A stretch of DNA of 64,000 nucleotides from Hyaloscypha bicolor E (lineage: Eukaryota > Ascomycota > Leotiomycetes > Helotiales > Hyaloscyphaceae), in the NCBI RefSeq assembly GCF_002865645.1, contig NW_020194519.1, forward strand, positions 555,542 through 619,541, given 5' to 3'. Positions 61,080 to 64,000 of the stretch are shown here, piece after piece (within the stretch, counting starts at the first letter, position 1; every line of letters starts with the position of its first letter). A program made the position numbers and the translations under genes. Below the pieces are notes generated by a model, which did no database searches, was not told the DNA's origin, and saw nothing but the letters and a program-made list of their open reading frames with translations.

Positions 61080-62470
61080 CGATTATAGTAACTAAAGACT
61101 TGATTAGTCGTGTTGACTGTTCTATTTCAAAGGTTTTCCCGTTCAACTTAGGATTGTGATCCTTCGTCAGGTGAGTTCTCGATGATCTTTGTATTGCTGT
61201 CCGTGGTTCTATACTGGGAGGCGGGAATTAGGGAATTATGTCTTGTACTCGCCCTCTTTGCGCATATCACAACACCATGGATTATAGTTTAAAGTTCATA
61301 ACATGTCTCCTAGATATATTATAGATGATGGTTCGCGTTAATATTTCTGATCCTTTTGATGCAAGAAACGTGTGTTATTTAGCTTTCTCCTACGGATGTT
61401 TAGTATTACTTCGCTTTCGTTGGTGGTGGTCGGCAGCCGTAAAGTTTCAAATATACTGCGAATCCTGCAGGATCATCGACCTCCACGAAGTTTATCTAAA
61501 ATTATCTTCAAGTGAAGATGCAAAAATCTTTGATTTTATATGCAAGGAATTACCCGCTCGGCGAATTCTTACGGCCAGAACGTGGAGTATCCCTCATCAC
61601 CGCCAACACATCAGTGGGAAGGAAAGCCCCATCCAACTGGGTTCCCTCTTCAACTTCAGGGCACTGCTCTATCCAAAGCTCAATTATTCACGTGCCAAAT
61701 ATTTCTTGGATTTGAGCCGTTGCGGAGCACCCGGACCCTCCCGGGCATCTGGTTTCAATTGAATCCCCGCATGCAAGAATCGTTGTCAAGCTGAATATCC
61801 CCTCTCGTCAAGCCACATCTGACATCTCACTCCCAAGATTCCCCAGAAAACTCAAAATAAGAGTATTGGCTACTAGGGTACGACCCCTCTTTCCAGGGTT
61901 GCGCTCGGGGCTCTAGACCTATTTCGAGGTGTTTCGTGCAGCCACGTTCGTATTCAGCGTAACACCAGACGCCTCCAATGGCTCCTTCGAAATTTAAGTT
62001 GTTCCCTCAGGTATTTGTCAGTTCCTGCAGTCACATTTCGGAGTCCCGTGATGAGGCGTTCCAATCACTAAATGACCTCATGTCACCGATGCTTTTGCGC
62101 TTACTTCTTCTTTGACGAGATTGGTAGTTGGGCTGGATGGCGTTGGGCGCAGCAGCTGCCGGTTGAAGTGGAGATGACTTCGCCTGAGTTCGAACAAAAT
62201 GAGCTCCTCATCGACGCTGCAACAAGTGCTGCAAGCGATCGTTGAGACGGGCCACATCAAGGAATTTTCATCCTCTCACGCAGCCACGATATTACCATTT
62301 CCTTGCTTGAATCTCGTGCGTCCTCGGAATGAGAAGAAGTCTCCTATAAGCATGGACATGCCTCTCTCCGTTCCCAAGATCCAGCATTGTCATAAGTAAT
62401 TTCCATTTCCGCCAAAACGCCATTTCTCAGTCCATAATTCTTCAATCACTTAAAACCGAGGCCAATCAAA
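61080..62470. other. Intergenic region, no supported gene
   Basis: A plus-strand frame at 61325-61762 (145 residues) has no domain and looks like chance. The last 100 bases are the probable promoter and leader of the secreted-protein gene. Confidence 0.4.
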
Positions 62471-63164
62471 ATGCATTTCATTACCTTCGCAACACCGGTC
62501 CTCCTCCTTTCTAGTGTTCTTGCTGGCGCAGCTATCGAACGCAATAATAACCTCGACTACAACGACATGGACGACCAATTCAATATCTTTAAAGACGCCA
62601 ATTCCCGCTTCGAAGGCGCAATTTGCAAGAGCGAAATCACTACCAAGTACTTCCCAACGCTTGTAATCCCGCATAACTTCCGAGGTGGCTGCGTTCGCTG
62701 TTCGTCTCCATTTTCTCTTCTTTTCCCTTCTACTCTGCTATTACTCTTTACCACTGTCTTCGAAGTATGGCTAATGCATTGTGACAGACTACCAAGGTAT
62801 TGATATGACCGGTGTAGTCACCGAAGTCGACATCTTCTTCCCCAATGTCAAAACAGCCTGCGACTGCATCGCCGCCTGTCTCACCGCCTCCGCATCTTGC
62901 ACCAATTGGGTCTGGAAACATACTGGTAATCCTCTCGATGGTGGTCGTCGCTCCTGCACCCTTTATTCCTCCCCCAACTTACCCTCGGGTGTCATTCTGG
63001 ACTATAACTTGGCATTGAGTTCTGGATTTCAGTTGTTACAAGATGCCAACAATCCTCAAGTTGGTGGGGGAGCACCTATTACCGCTTTGGCGAATGGGCA
63101 ACCAGATCCATTTGGGGTGAGCGGATTTTTGACGCAGGATGCTAATGGGCTGTTGTATTGCTGA
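62471..63164 (+). CDS. Small secreted cysteine-containing protein
   Basis: Exons 62471-62684 and 62788-63164 give 196 residues. The first 21 or so form a signal peptide (MHFITFATPVLLLSSVLAGA). The mature part includes DLTG-like IDMTGVVTEVDIFFPN, then a cysteine-rich block CDCIAACLTASASC and a later SCTLYSS, ending LLYC. The pattern resembles fungal secreted proteins with PAN/Apple-like folds, but the family is not certain. The 103-bp intron ends TGACAG with a CTAAT branch-like site; its donor (GTGGCT at 62685) is not consensus, and an alternative at about 62700 (GTTCGT) would keep the frame with a few more residues. It probably acts outside the cell or in the wall; an effector role is possible but only inference. 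Confidence 0.78.
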
Positions 63165-64000
63165 GTGTATACTGGAGATCATGGGAGTTTCTGTATGTCT
63201 CCTTTTTTTTTGGGAAATGGAAACAGTTGTAGGCCTTTGGGTAATGAGGCGCAGTACCAACGCTTCTATGGCAGTTGCTCGTCATGACTAATCTTGAGTG
63301 CGCAAAACTGTCGGGTCAATTAATGATACTCAATACATATCGTCTTTCTTTCCAAGCACTCCTTCTCCATTCTGCACTGGAAAGATACTCATTCCCCAAT
63401 TATCCCAAGCTCCATTCCCCCTCGGGTGCGGAATACTTGCCGTTCACTTCGCTCCTTCCTACAACATACTAGTTTCATACCTCCGTTATCTCCAAACGCT
63501 TTTATATTATAACTCACCACTATCGGCATGCTTGAAAGAGCAAACAACAAGTACCCTAACCGTCAGGCCGAGTCTGTAGTCCCTCATCTTCCTCCTGACA
63601 CAACCTCGGTCCGACAAGCCATGGTTTATGAATACAAAACTTGAGGGAACAGTGAAGAGAGGTGGGAGGGGGTCGGATAAGACGACTCCTTGTCATTGTT
63701 CGGGCAATTGTCACTTTATTCTTCGTGCAGCTTCCAGACGGGGGATGTTTAGTTTGTCGCAGATCTTCCCTTTTCATTGAATTTTGAAATCTAGAGAGCG
63801 TTGAGGAGGGTAGAATTTTGTTGGGCGTTGAAACTCAGGGAGAAGGGTGCTGGCCCGTGTATTAGGAAAAGCTGTTGTATTCTTTCCACCGACGAAAATA
63901 CTCAACCAACTTACATCCTAATAAGCAGGTACCGGGTAGAAGCATCCTCGAACTCATGTTTCCCACGGTTGTAACTTAAAATAATAATAAATTATATATA
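63165..64000. other. Downstream flank, no supported gene
   Basis: Normal-GC sequence with short chance frames. It turns AT-rich in the last 30 bases, perhaps the start of another RIP block. Confidence 0.4.

Noticed and set aside
61325..61762. 145-residue plus-strand frame
   Set aside because: No domain, no splice partners, unusual composition.

Overview
The window looks like a piece of a filamentous ascomycete (Pezizomycotina) chromosome. Genes carry short introns (56-109 bp) with GT..AG borders. Product families are typical of these fungi: a HET-domain protein, a TPR-CHAT protein, a caspase-like protein, a P450, a DHA1-type MFS transporter and a long Ser/Thr-rich zinc-finger protein. Long AT-rich blocks are full of dead transposons whose changes fit repeat-induced point mutation (RIP; CpA to TpA on either strand). 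A leotiomycete is my guess, from general resemblance only.

Layout. 1-1297: edge region with an 18-bp minisatellite and a small inverted-repeat element. 1298-8256: RIP-degraded Ty1/copia LTR retrotransposon on the minus strand, with two 171-bp LTRs, a CTTAA target duplication and a primer site matching the anticodon arm of initiator tRNA-Met. 8262-9651: tandem repeats and an inverted-repeat element. 9652-23518: gene island 1, holding a P450 (+), a TPR-CHAT protein (+), a caspase-like protein (+, with a one-base frameshift), a small convergent gene (-, also with a one-base frameshift), a RIP block, and a HET-domain gene (-). 23811-36128: a 12.3-kb structure bounded by identical 27-bp terminal inverted repeats. 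It holds a degraded transposase-like region, a solo copia LTR with a perfect 5-bp duplication, a Ty3/gypsy element (copy A), a 14-bp satellite and a three-unit 83-bp subterminal repeat. 36129-40430: gene island 2 with an MFS transporter (-) and a foldback MITE. 40430-54470: RIP desert formed by a second copia element (+, 285-bp LTRs) split by gypsy copy B (-). 54471-64000: gene island 3 with a 76-residue protein (-), a 995-residue zinc-finger protein (+) and a small secreted protein (+).

The most notable biology is the side-by-side arrangement of two clan CD protease-fold genes (TPR-CHAT and caspase-like), with a HET gene about 3 kb further on across a RIP block. All three families are linked to regulated cell death or non-self recognition in fungi or bacteria. 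The cassette is therefore a candidate fungal cell-death or immunity locus, although the caspase-like and small genes each appear to lack one base. I saw no rRNA, convincing tRNA or CRISPR array.
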